DNA of 64,000 nucleotides from Rhizobium sp. ARZ01 (GTDB lineage Bacteria > Pseudomonadota > Alphaproteobacteria > Rhizobiales > Rhizobiaceae): assembly GCF_014851675.1 (NCBI RefSeq), contig NZ_JACVAE010000001.1, positions 992,001-1,056,000 on the forward strand, written 5' to 3'. Positions 35,039 to 44,843 of this stretch are shown piece after piece. The position numbers were made by a program, and so were the translations under genes. Every line of letters begins with the position of its first letter. The first letter of the stretch is position 1. The notes beneath the pieces are model-generated. The model saw nothing but the letters and a program-made list of their open reading frames with translations, was not told the origin of the DNA and did not search any database.

Positions 35039-35083
35039 TCGACGAGGCGACGGGGCGAAAGCTGCCGACGGCACCAAATATGG

Positions 35084-35111
35084 GGCAAATGGCGCGCGAG
35101 CGCGATTTGCC
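35084..35111. repeat. GCAAAT...ATTTGC palindromic element, copy 2
   Basis: Same sequence as 15972-15999, inside the duplicated tuf tail. Confidence 0.55.
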
Positions 35112-35117
35112 TGCGGC

Positions 35118-35153
35118 GCCGGCATCGTCGCCTCGATCGTCGAGTAATCGACG
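35118..35153 (+). repeat. tuf 3'-tail repeat, copy 2 (second locus)
   Basis: Non-coding second copy of the 36-bp tail. Similarity to the first tuf locus stops at its end. Confidence 0.9.
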
Positions 35154-35255
35154 TAAGGATCTGCTGAATACCGAAGTCGCATTTGCTATGCGGCTTCGAC
35201 AAGGCAGCCAAGAAAGATTTAGTCGGTCGCACGGCTTGCCGACGAAGACAAAATA

Positions 35256-35285
35256 GTGCAAATGGCGCTCACGCGTGATTTGCAC
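35256..35285. repeat. GCAAAT...ATTTGC palindromic element, copy 3 (diverged)
   Basis: GTGCAAAT and ATTTGCAC enclose GGCGCTCACGCGTG. The outer arms stay complementary (G-C becoming T-A next to the core) while the bases differ from copies 1 and 2, which supports a conserved hairpin. Confidence 0.5.
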
Positions 35286-35346
35286 CGTTGCGTCGGCATG
35301 GTGCGATCGCCAAAGGACAAGGCCGGCCACGGCTGCTCAAATAGGA

Positions 35347-35380
35347 AGGGGCAGGGGAAACCCTGTCCCTCCGATCTTTG
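35347..35380 (+). terminator. Hairpin between tuf and rpsJ (terminator or S10 leader element)
   Basis: AGGGGCAGGG pairs with CCCTGTCCCT (one G-U) through a GAAA tetraloop, followed by CCGATCTTTG. It could end the str transcript, or attenuate read-through into the S10 operon. Confidence 0.55.
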
Positions 35381-35468
35381 AAAAATTAGCGGACGGGCCG
35401 AACATTAATCGAAGTTCAATGCGTGTTTCATTATTGAAGCCGCGAAAACAAGAACAAGGACAAGTCGT

Positions 35469-35777
35469 ATGAACGGCCAGAACATCCGCATCCGCCTTAA
35501 GGCGTTTGATCACCGGATCCTCGATGCCTCGACGCGCGAAATCGTTTCGACGGCCAAGCGTACCGGTGCAGGCGTGCGCGGCCCGGTGCCGCTTCCGACG
35601 CGTATTGAAAAATTCACGGTTAACCGGTCGCCTCACATCGACAAGAAGAGCCGCGAACAGTTCGAGATGCGCACGCATAAGCGCCTTCTCGACATCGTCG
35701 ACCCGACCCCTCAGACGGTTGACGCCCTGATGAAGCTCGATCTCGCCGCCGGCGTCGACGTAGAGATCAAGCTCTAA
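35469..35777 (+). CDS. rpsJ: 30S ribosomal protein S10 (NusE)
   Basis: A 102-residue S10 in the 30S head, also the NusG partner in antitermination. It begins [21 protein letters not shown] and has the long loop with [20 protein letters not shown] and [19 protein letters not shown]. An AAGGA precedes the ATG. It opens the S10 operon, 430 bp after tuf; a 167-bp hairpin-rich spacer separates it from rplC. Confidence 0.98.
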   Translation: MNGQNIRIRLKAFDHRILDASTREIVSTAKRTGAGVRGPVPLPTRIEKFTVNRSPHIDKKSREQFEMRTHKRLLDIVDPTPQTVDALMKLDLAAGVDVEIKL

Positions 35778-35944
35778 TCAGGTTTCTCAAGTCCGGCGCA
35801 AGCCGAATAACAAGGAAGGTACGTGGCGGAAACGCCAACGGCTTCTAGGAACGGGAAACCCGAAGGTCGGACGACCTCCGCGGAATCCTTAAACAAGAGG
35901 CGTGTAGGGGCTTTGCCCCCACAGGACTTCTAAGAGGAATAACC
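35778..35944 (+). promoter_or_regulatory. Structured leader between rpsJ and rplC
   Basis: At least three hairpins can be drawn: GGCG/CGCC around GAAA (about 35827), GGTCG/CGACC (about 35865) and TGTAGGGGC/GCCCCCACA (about 35904-35924). Position and structure suggest ribosomal-protein feedback on rplC-rplD, but the ligand is unknown. Confidence 0.45.
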
Positions 35945-36628
35945 ATGCGTTCAGGTGTGATTGCACAGAAGGTGGGAATGACTCGCGTCTATAACGACGC
36001 AGGAGAGCATATCCCGGTTACGGTTTTGCGATTGGATGGCTGCCAGGTCGTCGCTCATCGCACGGAAGATAAGAACGGCTACACCGCAGTTCAGCTCGGT
36101 GCTGGCCGCTCCAAGGTTAAGAACACGTCGAAGGCGCTGCGCGGCCAATTTGCTGCGGCAAGCGTTGAGCCGAAGGCGAAGCTCGTCGAGTTCCGCGTTA
36201 CTGCCGACAACCTCATTGAAATCGGCTCGGAGCTCTCCGCCAGCCATTTCATCGCCGGCCAGCTGGTCGACGTTACCGGTACGACGATCGGTAAGGGTTT
36301 TGCCGGTGCAATGAAGCGCCACAACTTCGGCGGTCTGCGCGCCACGCACGGCGTGTCTGTCTCGCACCGTTCGCATGGTTCGACCGGCTCCAACCAGGAT
36401 CCTGGTCGCGTCTGGAAGGGTAAGCGCATGGCTGGTCATATGGGCCAGACGCGCGTCACCACCCAGAACCTCGAGGTCGTTTCGACCGATGAGGACCGTG
36501 GTCTGATCCTCGTCAAGGGCGCCGTACCGGGTTCCAAGGGTTCCTGGATCGTCGTTCGCGACGCCATCAAGTCCGGCACGCCGGCTGACGCTCCGCGTCC
36601 GGCCGCTGTTCGCGCCGCATCCAAGTAA
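35945..36628 (+). CDS. rplC: 50S ribosomal protein L3
   Basis: A 227-residue L3, an early assembly protein of the 50S subunit reaching the peptidyl-transferase centre. [28 protein letters not shown], the long-loop region [20 protein letters not shown] and [20 protein letters not shown] are intact; the glutamine in MGQ is the usual PrmB methylation site. The C-terminal Ala/Pro-rich tail ([16 protein letters not shown]) is longer than in E. coli. AGAGGAA precedes the ATG, and rplD follows by 12 bp. Confidence 0.97.
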   Translation: MRSGVIAQKVGMTRVYNDAGEHIPVTVLRLDGCQVVAHRTEDKNGYTAVQLGAGRSKVKNTSKALRGQFAAASVEPKAKLVEFRVTADNLIEIGSELSASHFIAGQLVDVTGTTIGKGFAGAMKRHNFGGLRATHGVSVSHRSHGSTGSNQDPGRVWKGKRMAGHMGQTRVTTQNLEVVSTDEDRGLILVKGAVPGSKGSWIVVRDAIKSGTPADAPRPAAVRAASK

Positions 36629-36640
36629 GGGAGCCTGGTT

Positions 36641-37261
36641 ATGGATCTCAAAGTCACGACCCTCGAAGGGAAGGACGCCGGCAAGGTTTCCCTCTCCGAC
36701 GCGATCTTCGGTCTCGAGCCGCGCGAGGACATCATTGCCCGCGTCGTTCGCTGGCAGCTCGCAAAGAAGCAGCAGGGCACGCATAAGTCCAAGGGCCGCG
36801 CGGAAGTTTCCCGCACTGGCGCCAAGATGTACAAGCAGAAGGGTACGGGCCGCGCTCGTCACCATTCGGCTCGCGCTCCGCAGTTCCGCGGCGGCGGCAA
36901 GGCTCACGGCCCAGTCGTTCGCAGCCATGAGCATGACCTTCCGAAGAAGGTCCGCGCACTCGGCCTGCGTCACGCCCTTTCCGCAAAGCTGAAGGCAGAG
37001 GGTATCATCATCATCGATGATCTCGTCGCCAGCGAAGCAAAGACCAAGGCACTGGCCGGCACGTTCGCCAGCCTCGGCCTGACCAACGCCCTCTTCATCG
37101 GCGGCGCAGAGCTCGACAACAACTTCAAGCTCGCAGCACAGAACATCCCGAACGTGGACGTTCTGCCGATCCAGGGCATCAACGTGTACGACATCCTGCG
37201 TCGTGGCAAGCTCGTGCTTTCCAAGGCCGCAGTCGAGGCTCTGGAGGAGCGGTTCAAATGA
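36641..37261 (+). CDS. rplD: 50S ribosomal protein L4
   Basis: A 206-residue L4, with its extended loop lining the exit tunnel. The loop [46 protein letters not shown] carries the conserved tunnel residues; the globular part ends [21 protein letters not shown]. In other bacteria L4 is the autoregulator of the S10 operon. Its stop overlaps the rplW start (ATGA). Confidence 0.98.
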   Translation: MDLKVTTLEGKDAGKVSLSDAIFGLEPREDIIARVVRWQLAKKQQGTHKSKGRAEVSRTGAKMYKQKGTGRARHHSARAPQFRGGGKAHGPVVRSHEHDLPKKVRALGLRHALSAKLKAEGIIIIDDLVASEAKTKALAGTFASLGLTNALFIGGAELDNNFKLAAQNIPNVDVLPIQGINVYDILRRGKLVLSKAAVEALEERFK

Positions 37262-37551
37262 CGGATCTTCGCCACTATGATGTGATCGTCTCGCCGGCGA
37301 TCACCGAAAAGTCGACGCTGGTATCCGAATATAACCAGGTCGTATTCAACGTTGCCAAGCGCGCTTCGAAGCCTGAAATCAAGGCTGCGGTCGAAGCTCT
37401 CTTCGGCGTCAAGGTCACGGCTGTGAACACGCTCGTCCGCAAGGGCAAGATCAAGCGTTTCCGCGGCTTCTCCGGCCGGCAGGGAGATGTCAAGAAGGCT
37501 GTCGTCACGCTCGCTGACGGCCAGTCGATCGACGTCTCCACCGGGCTCTAA
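37258..37551 (+). CDS. rplW: 50S ribosomal protein L23
   Basis: A 97-residue L23 at the tunnel exit, docking site for trigger factor and SRP. It shows [18 protein letters not shown], the [21 protein letters not shown] core and a basic loop [19 protein letters not shown]. The ATG overlaps the rplD stop by 4 bp, implying coupled translation; rplB follows after 31 bp. Confidence 0.98.
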   Translation: MTDLRHYDVIVSPAITEKSTLVSEYNQVVFNVAKRASKPEIKAAVEALFGVKVTAVNTLVRKGKIKRFRGFSGRQGDVKKAVVTLADGQSIDVSTGL

Positions 37552-37582
37552 TCGGGCAGTCGGCTAAAGAGGAAACAAGAAA

Positions 37583-38419
37583 ATGGCATTGAAAAGTTTC
37601 AATCCGACCACTCCGAGCCAGCGTCAGCTCGTCATTGTCGACCGTTCGGGCCTGTACAAGGGCAAGCCGGTCAAGGCGCTGACCGAAGGTCTCTCCAAGA
37701 GCGGTGGCCGTAACAACCTCGGTCGCATCACTGCCCGCTTTATCGGCGGCGGTCATAAGCGAACCTACCGTCTGGTTGACTTCAAGCGTCGCAAGTTCGA
37801 CGTCGAAGGCACGGTCGAGCGTCTGGAGTACGACCCGAACCGCACCGCGTTCATCGCGCTCGTCAACTACGCCGACGGTGAACAGGCCTACATCCTCGCT
37901 CCGCAGCGCCTCGCTGCCGGCGACAAGGTCATCGCTTCGGAAAAGGCCGTTGACGTGAAGCCGGGCAACACGATGCCCTTGCAGTACATCCCGGTCGGCT
38001 CGATCGTTCACAACGTCGAGATGAAGCCGGGCAAGGGCGGCCAGATCGCCCGTTCGGCAGGCACCTTCGTCCAGCTCGTCGGTCGTGACCAGGGCATGGC
38101 GATCCTTCGCCTCAACTCCGGCGAACAGCGCCTCGTGCACGGCTCCTGCCTTGCTTCGATCGGCGCCGTATCTAACCCGGATCACGGCAACATCAACGAC
38201 GGCAAGGCCGGCCGTACTCGCTGGCGCGGCAAGACCCCGCATAACCGCGGTGTCGTCATGAACCCGGTCGATCACCCGCACGGTGGTGGTGAAGGCCGCA
38301 CGTCCGGTGGTCGTCACCCGGTTTCGCCGTGGGGCAAGCCGACCAAGGGCAAGCGCACCCGTTCGAACAAGTCGACCGACAAGTTCATCATGCGCTCGCG
38401 CCACCTGAAGAAGAAGTAA
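37583..38419 (+). CDS. rplB: 50S ribosomal protein L2
   Basis: A 278-residue L2, essential for subunit joining and peptidyl transfer. It has [22 protein letters not shown] near residue 50 and the highly conserved C-terminal block [34 protein letters not shown] containing the key histidine. AAGAGGAAA precedes the ATG. Next gene rpsS lies 16 bp on. Confidence 0.98.
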   Translation: MALKSFNPTTPSQRQLVIVDRSGLYKGKPVKALTEGLSKSGGRNNLGRITARFIGGGHKRTYRLVDFKRRKFDVEGTVERLEYDPNRTAFIALVNYADGEQAYILAPQRLAAGDKVIASEKAVDVKPGNTMPLQYIPVGSIVHNVEMKPGKGGQIARSAGTFVQLVGRDQGMAILRLNSGEQRLVHGSCLASIGAVSNPDHGNINDGKAGRTRWRGKTPHNRGVVMNPVDHPHGGGEGRTSGGRHPVSPWGKPTKGKRTRSNKSTDKFIMRSRHLKKK

Positions 38420-38435
38420 GAGAGGTTAGTCAGAA

Positions 38436-38714
38436 ATGGCTCGTTCAGTATGGAAAGGCCCGTTTGTTGACGGCTATCTTCTCAAGAAGGCTGAGAAGGT
38501 GCGCGAAGGCGGCCGCAATGAAGTGATCAAGATCTGGAGCCGTCGCTCCACGATCCTGCCGCAGTTCGTCGGTCTCACCTTCGGCGTCTACAATGGCTCG
38601 AAGCACGTCCCGGTCAGCGTCAACGAAGACATGGTCGGACACAAGTTCGGTGAATTCTCTCCGACCCGGACCTATTACGGTCACGGCGCGGACAAGAAGG
38701 CGAAGAGGAAGTAA
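38436..38714 (+). CDS. rpsS: 30S ribosomal protein S19
   Basis: A 92-residue S19 of the 30S head, which forms a dimer with S13 and contacts A-site tRNA. It starts [21 protein letters not shown] and contains [30 protein letters not shown] and [29 protein letters not shown] precedes the ATG; rplV begins 2 bp after its stop. Confidence 0.98.
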   Translation: MARSVWKGPFVDGYLLKKAEKVREGGRNEVIKIWSRRSTILPQFVGLTFGVYNGSKHVPVSVNEDMVGHKFGEFSPTRTYYGHGADKKAKRK

Positions 38715-38716
38715 CG

Positions 38717-39106
38717 ATGGGCAAGGCAAAAGCCGAACGTCGGCTGAAGGATAACGAGGCGCAAGCAGTTGCGCGCACGATCCGCGTCAGCCCCCAGAAG
38801 CTCAACCTGGTTGCTGCGATGATCCGCGGCAAGAAGGTCGACCGCGCTCTGGCCGAACTTGAATTCTCCCGCAAGCGCATTGCCGGCACGGTCAAGAAGA
38901 CCCTGGAATCGGCCATCGCAAACGCGGAGAACAACCACGATCTCGACGTCGACTCGCTCGTCGTCGCTGAGGCTTACGTCGGTAAGTCGATCGTCATGAA
39001 GCGTTTCCACGCCCGCGGTCGCGGTCGTGCATCGCGCGTCGAGAAGCCCTTCTCGCACCTGACGATCGTCGTCCGTGAAGCCGAAGCCAAAGGGGAGGCC
39101 GCATAA
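38717..39106 (+). CDS. rplV: 50S ribosomal protein L22
   Basis: A 129-residue L22, whose hairpin helps form the tunnel constriction. Features are [31 protein letters not shown] and the loop tip with [22 protein letters not shown]. Its stop codon overlaps the rpsC start, so the two are translated together. Confidence 0.98.
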   Translation: MGKAKAERRLKDNEAQAVARTIRVSPQKLNLVAAMIRGKKVDRALAELEFSRKRIAGTVKKTLESAIANAENNHDLDVDSLVVAEAYVGKSIVMKRFHARGRGRASRVEKPFSHLTIVVREAEAKGEAA

Positions 39107-39822
39107 TGGGTCAGAAAATCAATCCGATCGGCTTCCGCCTCGGCATCAACCGTACTTGGGATAGCCGTTGGTTCGCCGACAACGCCGAATACGGCCAGCT
39201 GCTCCACGAAGACCTGAAGATCCGCAAGTATCTGATGGCTGAACTGAAGCAGGCCGGTATTTCGAAGGTCGTCATCGAGCGTCCGCACAAGAAGTGCCGC
39301 GTCACGATCCACTCGGCTCGTCCGGGTCTGATCATCGGCAAGAAGGGTGCGGACATCGAGAAGCTTCGCAAGAAGCTCTCCGAGATGACCAACTCCGAGA
39401 CGCACCTCAACATCGTTGAAGTGCGCAAGCCGGAAACGGATGCGACGCTGGTTGCCCAGTCGATCGCCCAGCAGCTCGAGCGCCGCGTGGCTTTCCGCCG
39501 TGCGATGAAGCGTGCTGTTCAGTCGGCCATGCGTCTTGGCGCCGAAGGCATCAAGATCACCTGCGCCGGCCGTCTGGGTGGCGCGGAAATCGCCCGTACC
39601 GAATGGTACCGCGAAGGCCGCGTTCCGCTGCACACGCTGCGTGCGGACATCGACTATGGTACGGCAGAAGCGGAAACCGCTTTCGGTATCTGCGGCATCA
39701 AGGTCTGGATCTTCAAGGGCGAAATCCTTGAGCACGATCCGATGGCCTCCGAGCGCCGCGCGACCGAGGGTGATGCCCAGGGCGAACGCCAGGGCGAACG
39801 CCGTCGCCGTGAAAACGCTTAA
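39106..39822 (+). CDS. rpsC: 30S ribosomal protein S3
   Basis: A 238-residue S3 at the mRNA entry channel. It starts [24 protein letters not shown]; the KH domain carries the GxxG-type [20 protein letters not shown], and the C-terminal domain includes [31 protein letters not shown]. The tail is Arg/Glu/Gln-rich (GEROGER-like repeats of GERQ). The ATG overlaps the rplV stop (TAATG). Confidence 0.98.
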   Translation: MGQKINPIGFRLGINRTWDSRWFADNAEYGQLLHEDLKIRKYLMAELKQAGISKVVIERPHKKCRVTIHSARPGLIIGKKGADIEKLRKKLSEMTNSETHLNIVEVRKPETDATLVAQSIAQQLERRVAFRRAMKRAVQSAMRLGAEGIKITCAGRLGGAEIARTEWYREGRVPLHTLRADIDYGTAEAETAFGICGIKVWIFKGEILEHDPMASERRATEGDAQGERQGERRRRENA

Positions 39823-39856
39823 TTCGCTTTAGGCGAGCAGATCGGAGAATAGAAAA

Positions 39857-40270
39857 ATGTTGCAGCCAAAGCGTACTAAGTACCGCAAGCAGTTCAAGGG
39901 CCGCATCAAGGGCGTCGCCAAGGGCGGCTCCGACCTCGCATTCGGCGAGTTCGGCTTGAAGGCTCAGGAACCCAACCGCGTCAACGCACGCGAGATCGAA
40001 GCGGCCCGCCGCGCGATCACCCGCTACATGAAGCGTGCGGGCCGTGTCTGGATCCGCGTGTTCCCGGATGTTCCGGTAACCGCGAAGCCGACCGAAGTCC
40101 GTATGGGTAAAGGTAAGGGTTCTGTCGAATACTGGGCATGCAAGGTCAAGCCCGGCCGTATGATGTTTGAGATCGACGGCGTCAGCGAAGAGATCGCTCG
40201 CGAAGCTCTTCGTCTGGGCTCTGCCAAGCTCTCGGTCAAGACGCGCTTCGTACAGCGCATTGCAGAGTGA
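39857..40270 (+). CDS. rplP: 50S ribosomal protein L16
   Basis: A 137-residue L16, which organises the A site of the peptidyl-transferase centre. Typical are [36 protein letters not shown], an [20 protein letters not shown] segment and [26 protein letters not shown]. Start by ATG after a GGAGAA. rpmC follows in 10 bp. Confidence 0.98.
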   Translation: MLQPKRTKYRKQFKGRIKGVAKGGSDLAFGEFGLKAQEPNRVNAREIEAARRAITRYMKRAGRVWIRVFPDVPVTAKPTEVRMGKGKGSVEYWACKVKPGRMMFEIDGVSEEIAREALRLGSAKLSVKTRFVQRIAE

Positions 40271-40280
40271 GGATTGATCC

Positions 40281-40481
40281 ATGAAAGCCGCAGATGTTCG
40301 CGCACTCAGTGCCGACCAGCTTAACGAAGAGCTTGCCAAGTTGAAGAAGGAGCAGTTCAACCTGCGCTTCCAGAAGGCAACTGGCCAGCTCGAAAAGTCC
40401 TCGCGCATCAACGAAGTCCGCAAGGATATCGCGCGCGTGAAAACCATTGCCCGCCAGAAGGCGGCAGAAGCCAAGGCCTAA
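40281..40481 (+). CDS. rpmC: 50S ribosomal protein L29
   Basis: A 66-residue two-helix L29 next to L23 at the exit tunnel. The sequence [56 protein letters not shown] has the family pattern exactly. GAGG precedes the ATG; 12 bp separate it from rpsQ. Confidence 0.98.
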   Translation: MKAADVRALSADQLNEELAKLKKEQFNLRFQKATGQLEKSSRINEVRKDIARVKTIARQKAAEAKA

Positions 40482-40493
40482 GGACCAAGAAAA

Positions 40494-40730
40494 ATGCCGA
40501 AACGCATTCTGCAGGGCACCGTAGTCAGCGACAAGAACGACAAGACTGTTGTCGTTCGCGTCGAACGCCGCTTTGCACACCCGCTTCTTCAGAAGACCGT
40601 TCGTCGCTCGAAGAAGTACAAGGCGCACGACGAAAACAACCAGTACAAGGTTGGCGACGTTGTTTCCATCGAGGAATGCGCGCCGATCTCGAAGGACAAG
40701 CGCTGGACGGTTGTTTCCGCTCAGGCTTAA
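40494..40730 (+). CDS. rpsQ: 30S ribosomal protein S17
   Basis: A 78-residue S17, an OB-fold primary 16S-binding protein. [27 protein letters not shown], then [21 protein letters not shown] and [21 protein letters not shown] are typical. It is the last gene before a 245-bp gap holding two hairpins, so it may be the functional end of one transcript segment. Confidence 0.98.
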   Translation: MPKRILQGTVVSDKNDKTVVVRVERRFAHPLLQKTVRRSKKYKAHDENNQYKVGDVVSIEECAPISKDKRWTVVSAQA

Positions 40731-40737
40731 TCATCAC

Positions 40738-40770
40738 TTTTCGCGCAAGGGGTTGCCCTTTGCGCGAAAA
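40738..40770 (+). other. Near-perfect hairpin downstream of rpsQ
   Basis: TTTTCGCGCAAGGG pairs with CCCTTTGCGCGAAAA (one bulged T) across a 4-nt loop. It lies 8 bp after the rpsQ stop and is symmetrical enough to act in either direction. Confidence 0.6.
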
Positions 40771-40790
40771 CCTGTATGAAGCAGCGCAAG

Positions 40791-40818
40791 GACGCTCGGA
40801 ATCGCGAGCGTTCTTTTG
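40791..40818 (+). terminator. Terminator-like hairpin between rpsQ and rplN
   Basis: GACGCTCG pairs with CGAGCGTT (one G-U), 6-nt loop, followed by CTTTTGCTTT. This would end or attenuate transcription inside the S10-spc cluster, before rplN. Confidence 0.65.
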
Positions 40819-40975
40819 CTTTGAGCGCAGGGAAGGTCCCGGGTTTCGCCAGGCGGAGCTCAAGAGGAAACCACCTTGGCAAGACCCACCCGCGCGAAAA
40901 ACATAGATTCTCATAAGCTGGAACAGGGGGCATCCGTGCCCAACCGGTCCGGTTACAACAAGAAGGCGACCTGAC

Positions 40976-41344
40976 ATGATTCAGATGCAGACTAACCTCG
41001 ACGTCGCGGATAATTCCGGCGCACGTCGTGTCATGTGCATCAAGGTGCTGGGCGGCTCCAAGCGCAAGTACGCTTCTGTCGGCGACATCATTGTCGTCTC
41101 GATCAAGGAAGCGATTCCGCGCGGCCGCGTAAAGAAGGGTGATGTGATGAAGGCGGTTGTTGTTCGTACCGCCAAGGACATCCGTCGCGCCGATGGCAGC
41201 GTCATTCGTTTTGACAGCAATGCAGCTGTCCTGATTGACAACAAGAAAGAGCCGATCGGCACCCGTATCTTCGGACCGGTTCCGCGCGAACTTCGCGCCA
41301 AGAACCACATGAAGATCATCTCGCTGGCTCCGGAAGTACTGTAA
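40976..41344 (+). CDS. rplN: 50S ribosomal protein L14
   Basis: A 122-residue L14 of the intersubunit face. [37 protein letters not shown] is the standard start; [24 protein letters not shown] and [10 protein letters not shown] close it. It begins the spc block and lies behind two hairpins; AGAAGG precedes the ATG, at about 8 nt. A separate promoter may exist in the 40820-40970 stretch, but I see none of good quality. Confidence 0.98.
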   Translation: MIQMQTNLDVADNSGARRVMCIKVLGGSKRKYASVGDIIVVSIKEAIPRGRVKKGDVMKAVVVRTAKDIRRADGSVIRFDSNAAVLIDNKKEPIGTRIFGPVPRELRAKNHMKIISLAPEVL

Positions 41345-41356
41345 GGAGCGATGGCT

Positions 41357-41668
41357 ATGCAAAAGATTCGCAAGGGCGACAAGGTCGTCGTGTTGACCGG
41401 TAAGGACAAGGGCCGTACCGGCGAAGTCATCCAGGTGATGCCGAAGGAAGATCGCGCGGTCGTGCGCGGCGTGAACATGGTCAAGCGCCATCAGCGCCAG
41501 ACCCAGTCGCAGGAAGCCGGCATCATCACCAAGGAAGCCTCGATCCATCTGTCCAATATCGCGATCGCCGACCCCAAGGACGGCAAGCCGACCCGCGTCG
41601 GTTTCAAGATCGAGGGCGACAAGAAGGTTCGTGTGGCAAAGCGTTCGGGAGTGTCGATCGATGGCTGA
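41357..41668 (+). CDS. rplX: 50S ribosomal protein L24
   Basis: A 103-residue L24, an assembly initiator with an N-terminal KOW motif ([27 protein letters not shown]) and [52 protein letters not shown] is only 2 nt from ATG 41351 but 8 nt from ATG 41357, so the second is preferred. Its end overlaps the rplE start by 8 bp. Confidence 0.97.
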   Translation: MQKIRKGDKVVVLTGKDKGRTGEVIQVMPKEDRAVVRGVNMVKRHQRQTQSQEAGIITKEASIHLSNIAIADPKDGKPTRVGFKIEGDKKVRVAKRSGVSIDG

Positions 41669-42218
41669 CACCAAGTATGAGCCGCGGCTCAAGAAGGAAT
41701 ATGTCGAGCGTATCCGCAAGGCGCTGCAGGAGCAGTTTTCCTACGCCAACGAGATGCAGATCCCGCGCCTCGACAAGATTGTAATCAACATGGGTGTTGG
41801 CGAATCGACGGGCGACTCGAAGAAGCCTTCGGTCGCGGCTGCCGATCTCGCAGCAATCGCCGGCCAGAAGCCGGTCATCACTCGTGCGCGTAACTCCATC
41901 GCGGGCTTCAAGCTCCGCGAAGGTATGCCGATCGGCGCCAAGGTTACCCTTCGCGGCGTTCGCATGTACGAATTTCTGGATCGCCTCGTGAACATCGCGC
42001 TGCCCCGTGTACGCGACTTCCGCGGACTGAACCCGAAGTCCTTCGATGGCCGTGGCAACTTCGCCATGGGTATCAAGGAGCACATTGTGTTCCCTGAAAT
42101 CAACTACGACAAGGTTGATCAGATGTGGGGCATGGACATCATCGTTTGCACGACGGCAACTAACGACGACGAAGCACGCGCTCTTCTGAAAGAGCTCAAC
42201 TTCCCGTTCCGTCAGTAA
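41661..42218 (+). CDS. rplE: 50S ribosomal protein L5
   Basis: A 185-residue L5 binding 5S rRNA and contacting P-site t[46 protein letters not shown] opens it; [27 protein letters not shown] and [31 protein letters not shown] follow. The frame opens at 41631 inside rplX, but [10 protein letters not shown] is the expected start. Confidence 0.98.
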   Translation: MADTKYEPRLKKEYVERIRKALQEQFSYANEMQIPRLDKIVINMGVGESTGDSKKPSVAAADLAAIAGQKPVITRARNSIAGFKLREGMPIGAKVTLRGVRMYEFLDRLVNIALPRVRDFRGLNPKSFDGRGNFAMGIKEHIVFPEINYDKVDQMWGMDIIVCTTATNDDEARALLKELNFPFRQ

Positions 42219-42252
42219 TCCGTAACGACAAGCGTAAAGAAGGATAACTGTT

Positions 42253-42558
42253 ATGGCGAAAACGAGCGCAGTTGAAAAGAACAAGCGCCGCCGCAAACTG
42301 GTTGCCAGCCAAGCCGCAAAGCGTGCGGCGCTGAAGGCGATCATCCAGAACCAGGCTCTTCCGATCGAAGAGCGCTTCAAGGCTACCCTGAAGCTTGCCG
42401 AACTGCCGCGCAATGGCTCCAAGACCCGCATCCGCAATCGTTGCGAAGTCACGGGCCGTCCGCGTGCATTCTATCGCAAACTTAAGATGTCGCGTATCGC
42501 ACTGCGCGAACTCGGCAATCTCGGCAAGGTGCCGGGCATCGTCAAGTCGAGCTGGTAA
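42253..42558 (+). CDS. rpsN: 30S ribosomal protein S14 (long, zinc-free form)
   Basis: A 101-residue S14 of the long type lacking the CxxC zinc motif, usual in proteobacteria. [30 protein letters not shown] starts it, and the C-terminal core [32 protein letters not shown] is conserved. AGAAGGA precedes the ATG; rpsH follows after 12 bp. Confidence 0.98.
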   Translation: MAKTSAVEKNKRRRKLVASQAAKRAALKAIIQNQALPIEERFKATLKLAELPRNGSKTRIRNRCEVTGRPRAFYRKLKMSRIALRELGNLGKVPGIVKSSW

Positions 42559-42570
42559 GGAGACGGGTAG

Positions 42571-42969
42571 ATGGCAATGACTGATCCGCTGGGCGATATG
42601 CTCACCCGTATCCGCAACGGTGCTGCGCGCCGCAAGTCGAGCGTTTCCACGCCGGCTTCCAAGCTGCGCGCACGCGTTCTCGATGTCCTTCAGGCTGAGG
42701 GCTACATCCGCGGTTACTCCGAAGTCGAGTTTGGCAATGGCAAATCCGAGCTGAACATCGAGCTGAAGTACTACGAAGGCGCGTCCGTGATCCGCAAGAT
42801 CGACCGCGTCTCCAAGCCGGGCCGCCGGGTTTATGTCTCGGTCAAGACCATTCCGCAGGTCGCGAACGGTCTCGGCATCACCATCCTTTCGACCCCGAAG
42901 GGCGTGATGGCCGATCACCAGGCACGCGAACAGAACGTTGGTGGCGAGCTTCTTTGCTCTGTCTTCTAA
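42571..42969 (+). CDS. rpsH: 30S ribosomal protein S8
   Basis: A 132-residue S8, a central-domain assembly protein and, in other bacteria, the repressor of the spc operon. [45 protein letters not shown] and the C-terminal [27 protein letters not shown] are conserved. AAGGAG lies just before the ATG. Confidence 0.98.
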   Translation: MAMTDPLGDMLTRIRNGAARRKSSVSTPASKLRARVLDVLQAEGYIRGYSEVEFGNGKSELNIELKYYEGASVIRKIDRVSKPGRRVYVSVKTIPQVANGLGITILSTPKGVMADHQAREQNVGGELLCSVF

Positions 42970-43010
42970 GGCAGGCTTAGGAACTCCATAGCGAACAGAC
43001 AGGATAGAAA

Positions 43011-43544
43011 ATGTCTCGTATCGGTAAAAGGCCCGTTCCGGTTCCCGCTGGTGTGACTGCGACCGTCGATGGTCAGAAGGTCACCGCGAAGGGCCCGAAG
43101 GGCGAACTCTTCTTCGTCGCGAATGACGAAGTTTCGGTAAAGTTGGAAGACAACTCGGTTGTTGTGCAGCCGATCAACGACTCCAAGGATGCGCGGTCGA
43201 AGTGGGGCATGTCCCGCACGATGATCGAAGGCATCTTCAAGGGCGTCAAGGACGGTTTCGAACGCAAGCTCGAAATCAACGGCGTTGGTTATCGTGCGTC
43301 CATGCAGGGCAAGAACCTGCAGCTGGCGCTCGGTTTCAGCCATGACGTGGTTTATGAAGCGCCGGAAGGCATCACGATCGCTGTTCCGAAGCCGACTGAA
43401 ATCATCGTGTCCGGCATCAGCAAGCAGCAGGTCGGCCAGGTTGCCGCGGAGATCCGCGAATACCGTGGCCCCGAGCCTTATAAGGGCAAGGGCGTCAAGT
43501 ATGCCGGCGAGCGGATTGTCCGCAAAGAAGGCAAGAAGAAGTAA
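43011..43544 (+). CDS. rplF: 50S ribosomal protein L6
   Basis: A 177-residue L6 near the factor-binding site, two similar domains. It starts [33 protein letters not shown], with [23 protein letters not shown] at the domain junction and the C-terminal [28 protein letters not shown]. rplR follows after 12 bp. Confidence 0.98.
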   Translation: MSRIGKRPVPVPAGVTATVDGQKVTAKGPKGELFFVANDEVSVKLEDNSVVVQPINDSKDARSKWGMSRTMIEGIFKGVKDGFERKLEINGVGYRASMQGKNLQLALGFSHDVVYEAPEGITIAVPKPTEIIVSGISKQQVGQVAAEIREYRGPEPYKGKGVKYAGERIVRKEGKKK

Positions 43545-43556
43545 GGAACACGCGAA

Positions 43557-43919
43557 ATGGCTAGCAGGAAAGAACAACTTGCACGTCGCGCCAACCGCGT
43601 GCGCCGTCAAATCAAGGCGGTCGCCAACGGCCGTCCGCGCCTGTCGGTTCATCGCTCGTCGAAGAACATCTACGTACAGGTTATCGATGATGTGGCCGGC
43701 AAGACGCTTGCGTCCGCCTCCACGCTCGACACCGATCTGCGCTCGTCTTTGAAGACGGGCGCCGACGCGGCAGCCGCTGCTGCCGTCGGCAAGCTCATCG
43801 CAGAGCGCGCCGTCAAGGCTGGCGTCAAGGAAGTGGTCTTCGACCGCGGCGCCTTCATCTATCACGGCCGCATCAAGGCTCTTGCCGAAGCTGCCCGTGA
43901 AGGTGGTCTGAGCTTCTGA
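43557..43919 (+). CDS. rplR: 50S ribosomal protein L18
   Basis: A 120-residue L18 linking 5S rRNA to the large subunit. The basic N-terminus [44 protein letters not shown] and the C-terminal [28 protein letters not shown] are typical. An unusual 124-bp spacer with a hairpin separates it from rpsE. Confidence 0.98.
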   Translation: MASRKEQLARRANRVRRQIKAVANGRPRLSVHRSSKNIYVQVIDDVAGKTLASASTLDTDLRSSLKTGADAAAAAAVGKLIAERAVKAGVKEVVFDRGAFIYHGRIKALAEAAREGGLSF

Positions 43920-43927
43920 TCGTTGTT

Positions 43928-43946
43928 GGCGGGCCCTGTGCCCGCC
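43928..43946 (+). other. Hairpin in the rplR-rpsE spacer
   Basis: GGCGGGC and GCCCGCC form a perfect 7-bp stem with a 5-nt loop. No T-run follows; likely a processing or pausing element within the spc operon. Confidence 0.45.
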
Positions 43947-44043
43947 ATCCGACGTTCAGTGGGTATCGGTCGCTTGCCCGGGAAGGGGAGGCGACCTTTG
44001 ACAATCTGCCGATTGCACCCGGAAAAGAAAAAGGAAAAGGACA

Positions 44044-44613
44044 ATGGCACAGGAAAGAAGGGGTTCTCGCGAAGATCGCCAGAACCGTGAAGAGCGCGAC
44101 AGCGAATTTGTCGACAAGCTCGTAGCAATTAATCGCGTCGCCAAGGTGGTGAAGGGTGGCCGTCGCTTCGGCTTTGCGGCCCTCGTCGTCGTCGGTGACC
44201 AGAAGGGTCGCGTCGGCTTCGGCCACGGCAAGGCTCGTGAAGTTCCGGAAGCGATCCGGAAGGCAACTGAAGCCGCCAAGCGCGAACTCATCTTCGTTCC
44301 GCTGCGCTCCGGCCGTACGCTGCACCACGACGTGCATGGCCGTCACGGCGCCGGCAAGGTGCTGCTGCGTTCGGCAAAGGCCGGTACCGGTATCATCGCC
44401 GGTGGTCCGATGCGTGCCGTTTTCGAAACGCTCGGCATGCAGGACGTTGTCGCCAAGTCGACCGGTTCGTCGAACCCCTACAACATGATCCGTGCGACCT
44501 TCGACGCGCTGAAGAGCCAGATGCATCCGAAGGACATCGCGGCACAGCGTGGCCTGAAGTATGCAACGCTGCAGGCCCGCCGCGCTTCCGCCGGCGTTGC
44601 TTCCGAAGAATAA
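44044..44613 (+). CDS. rpsE: 30S ribosomal protein S5
   Basis: A 189-residue S5 that shapes the mRNA entry and decoding fidelity. The double-stranded-RNA-binding domain carries [31 protein letters not shown] and the loop [20 protein letters not shown]; the C-terminal domain has [30 protein letters not shown]. Wild-type residues are present at the spectinomycin loop (VKGGRRF). rpmD follows 13 bp later. Confidence 0.98.
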   Translation: MAQERRGSREDRQNREERDSEFVDKLVAINRVAKVVKGGRRFGFAALVVVGDQKGRVGFGHGKAREVPEAIRKATEAAKRELIFVPLRSGRTLHHDVHGRHGAGKVLLRSAKAGTGIIAGGPMRAVFETLGMQDVVAKSTGSSNPYNMIRATFDALKSQMHPKDIAAQRGLKYATLQARRASAGVASEE

Positions 44614-44626
44614 GGGAGCTTGAACA

Positions 44627-44830
44627 ATGGCTAAGAAAGAAGCTGCAACGAAGACGGTCACCGTCGAGCAGATCGGTTCGCCGATCCGTCGCCCTGCCGT
44701 TCAGCGCCAGACGCTGATCGGCCTCGGTCTCAACAAGATGCACCGGGTTCGCACGCTGGAAGACACTCCTTCCGTTCGTGGCATGATCCGTGCTGTCCAG
44801 CACCTCGTTCGCGTCGTCGACGAGAAGTGA
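44627..44830 (+). CDS. rpmD: 50S ribosomal protein L30
   Basis: A 67-residue L30. A short lysine/threonine-rich N-terminal extension ([15 protein letters not shown]) precedes [49 protein letters not shown], the complete family fold. GGGAG precedes the ATG, and rplO starts 13 bp after its stop. Confidence 0.98.
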   Translation: MAKKEAATKTVTVEQIGSPIRRPAVQRQTLIGLGLNKMHRVRTLEDTPSVRGMIRAVQHLVRVVDEK

Positions 44831-44843
44831 GGGAGATAAGCTC

